From: CALMEC01 sp031372145
GTDB taxonomy: Bacteria; Actinomycetota; Thermoleophilia; Miltoncostaeales; Miltoncostaeaceae
DNA length: 22,716 nt
Reading direction: 5' to 3'
NCBI GenBank assembly: GCA_031372145.1
Contig: JANMKR010000007.1
Coordinates: 1-22,716, forward strand
In this document: positions 21,231 through 22,716 of the stretch, piece by piece
Numbering within the stretch: position 1 is the first letter of the stretch
How the letters are laid out: each line of letters starts with the position of its first letter
Program-made: the position numbers and the translations under genes
The notes under the pieces: model-generated
Databases searched by the model: none
Seen by the model: only the letters and a program-made list of their open reading frames with translations
Told to the model about the DNA's origin: nothing

Positions 21231-22696
21231 CAGGCCGACTCCGGTGCCCGCGTCAACGAAGGCGTGGGGGCTCCGGGCACCGTCGTTGTACCCCGTGTCC
21301 CCCACCGTCCGTCTCGAATGCGTGCGATTGCCCAGAGAATTTGGAGCGCGAACCCGATGTAGAAGAACGTCGCCAGGATGGAGTACTTCCACAGGCCGTC
21401 GTCGCGAAAGGCACGGTGGAGCAGCGCGTAGGCCATGCTCACGAGATAGAGCGCCAGCAGGTAGAAGATCGGCGAACTGCCCGTGAGACCCGGTCCGACG
21501 GCCATGTTCCAGACCAGCACGAGGGGGCTCAACAGGCCCGACAGGGTCGCGAGGAGAAACGACGCGAACGCGATGGGTCGCGTTCGCCAAAGGTGGGAGA
21601 GGAGGATCGGTCCCTCCCGGACCCAGGACTTCTTCCAGCGAAGCTGCTGACGAAAGAACATCCCGAATCGCTCTGGCACCTCAGTCCACGCTTCGGCTTG
21701 CGCGTCGTAGCGCGACGTCCAACCCCGCCGCAGGATCTTGTTTGTGAGTGCACGGTCATCGCCGTACGTGCAGGCAACCCCGAGAAAGCGCTGCTGCTCC
21801 CAGTCGGCGAGCACCTCCATAACCGCGGTACGTCGATAAGCGGCAAAGCAACCCGAACAGCAGGCAACAGCGCCAAGCACCGACTCGGCTGCCTTGAGCA
21901 GCTGGAACGACACGAAGTAGCGCGTCGCTTGCATTCGGGTCAGGATGTTCCGGGTGGCGTTGCGTGCGTGGGTGATCCCCGAGATGGCTCCCACCTTCGG
22001 ATCGGAGAACCCCTGGACGATCAGCCGCAATGCCTGTGGCGAGGGCATCGAGTCAGAGTCCACGAACACCAGGACCTCGGCCGTCGTCGTCCGCACCGCC
22101 GTGGCCATGGCCACGCGCTTTCCCCGATTTTCGGGCAGCCGGATACACCGCACTTGCCCGTCGTATTGCTCGGCGGCGACCGTCAGGTGGAACCACGTGT
22201 CATCTCGGGAGCCATCGTCGATGCAAATGACCTCACGGCGCTCAGCCGGATAGTCCGCCGCCATGCACGCGTGAACGGTGCGGGCAATCGCACGGCCCTC
22301 GTTGTATGCCGGGACGATGACGGCGAGGGTCGGCTCGAGACCGTGCCTGGTCGGAGGTCGATAGACGGCCGCGAGGATGAACCGTGAGAGCAGGTAGGAC
22401 GTGATCGCGAGCGTGTAGAGGACTCCAGGGCCACCCCATTTCTCGAGGTATCCCCGGTGCCAGATGTGCCATACGATCGTTCCGCAGACCAGCGTGATCC
22501 CGACGACGGCACCTGCGCGAGCCAGCCCGCCTGTCATCTCCGAGGATGGCCGCGACGGCTCGGATTCACCGGCTGCTCCCGACGTTGATGCGTCGACGGC
22601 AAACCTCGAGACCACGTTCGCGTCCGACCTTCTTGAACCGGGCGTCGGGGTCACGCCGGGCAACGCCCATCGAGGGACTTCGCGCGAACGATGCAT
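21230..22696 (-). CDS. Hyaluronan/chitin synthase-like membrane glycosyltransferase (GT2)
   Basis: This 488-aa protein heads the operon. It has two membrane segments (about 58-78 and 90-112), a GT-A domain, and C-terminal membrane segments (about 374-400, 408-427, 438-458). Motifs: LAVIVPAYNEGRAI, ICIDDGSRDDTW (Asp160/161), VLVFVDSDSMPSP (DSD 213-215), VACCSGCFAAYRR, CTYGDDRALTN (GDD 312-314) and FRQQLRWKKSW (QxxRW). CSGCFAAYRR and YGDDRxLTN are typical of hyaluronan, NodC and chitin synthases and distinguish it from cellulose synthase. It probably polymerises a UDP-N-acetylhexosamine. ATG 22696 is used; a shorter start at 22537 is possible because residues 1-53 are low-complexity. Only 20 nt lie upstream in the window, so the promoter is not visible. 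Confidence 0.92.
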   Translation of the reverse strand: MHRSREVPRWALPGVTPTPGSRRSDANVVSRFAVDASTSGAAGESEPSRPSSEMTGGLARAGAVVGITLVCGTIVWHIWHRGYLEKWGGPGVLYTLAITSYLLSRFILAAVYRPPTRHGLEPTLAVIVPAYNEGRAIARTVHACMAADYPAERREVICIDDGSRDDTWFHLTVAAEQYDGQVRCIRLPENRGKRVAMATAVRTTTAEVLVFVDSDSMPSPQALRLIVQGFSDPKVGAISGITHARNATRNILTRMQATRYFVSFQLLKAAESVLGAVACCSGCFAAYRRTAVMEVLADWEQQRFLGVACTYGDDRALTNKILRRGWTSRYDAQAEAWTEVPERFGMFFRQQLRWKKSWVREGPILLSHLWRTRPIAFASFLLATLSGLLSPLVLVWNMAVGPGLTGSSPIFYLLALYLVSMAYALLHRAFRDDGLWKYSILATFFYIGFALQILWAIARIRDGRWGTRGTTTVPGAPTPSLTRAPESA

Positions 22697-22716
22697 TGGG
22701 CCGCGGGTGGTTTCCC

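Noticed and set aside
1..22716. rRNA, tRNA, insertion sequences, prophage or origin
   Set aside because: No transposase, integrase, tRNA cloverleaf or dnaA-box cluster was recognised on either strand.

Overview
The window is GC-rich DNA from a free-living bacterium, most likely an actinobacterium. I favour the Thermoleophilia/Solirubrobacterales side. The reasons are very high GC, many GTG starts and 4-bp GTGA stop/start overlaps, a probable leaderless gene, an LppX/LprG-like lipoprotein, and a GT20 enzyme with an RTDxSKN loop. That lineage is an inference: there is no rRNA gene here to settle it.

Layout. (1) 1-247 is the start of a GT2 glycosyltransferase on the minus strand. (2) 268-634 is an array of roughly 80-bp hairpin-bearing repeats that ends exactly at moeA. 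(3) 641-2609 holds moeA, convergent with a TetR regulator that has a decalysine tail; a perfect palindromic operator lies upstream of tetR. (4) 2665-4377 is a membrane protein with an M28 peptidase fold that seems to have lost its metal ligands. (5) 4420-4640 is a second array of the same repeats, in opposite orientation and pointing at the M28-like gene. (6) 4680-7175 is a compact otsA-like/moaC/mogA transcription unit. (7) 7212-14647 is a chemosensory module: a response-regulator diguanylate cyclase is divergent from cheW-cheR(TPR)-cheW-cheA(REC)-cheB. Its content and order match the Wsp surface-sensing system, but no methyl-accepting receptor gene lies beside it. (8) 14721-15677 is an LppX/LprG-like lipoprotein. 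(9) 22696-15674, minus strand, is a tight six-gene exopolysaccharide operon: a hyaluronan/chitin-synthase-like GT2, a PgaB-like deacetylase, a small anchored protein, a second processive GT2, UDP-GlcNAc 2-epimerase and a secreted LamG-like protein.

How the parts may work together. moeA, moaC and mogA serve molybdenum cofactor synthesis. The Wsp-like module would set cyclic di-GMP levels through a phosphorylated REC-GGDEF output protein. The neighbouring operon would make, partly deacetylate and export an N-acetylhexosamine polymer, an output that c-di-GMP often controls; that link rests on proximity only.

The most novel element is the repeat family. Two arrays sit in two divergent intergenic regions. 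Each unit has a GGCGGC/GCCGCC inverted repeat around a TATA-like core, a second hairpin whose stem sequence changes between copies while pairing is kept, and a constant CCAAGAGCCGTG box. Both arrays finish gene-side at a near-identical TATRGT...ACCC.GTG junction, as if the last unit donates the promoter.
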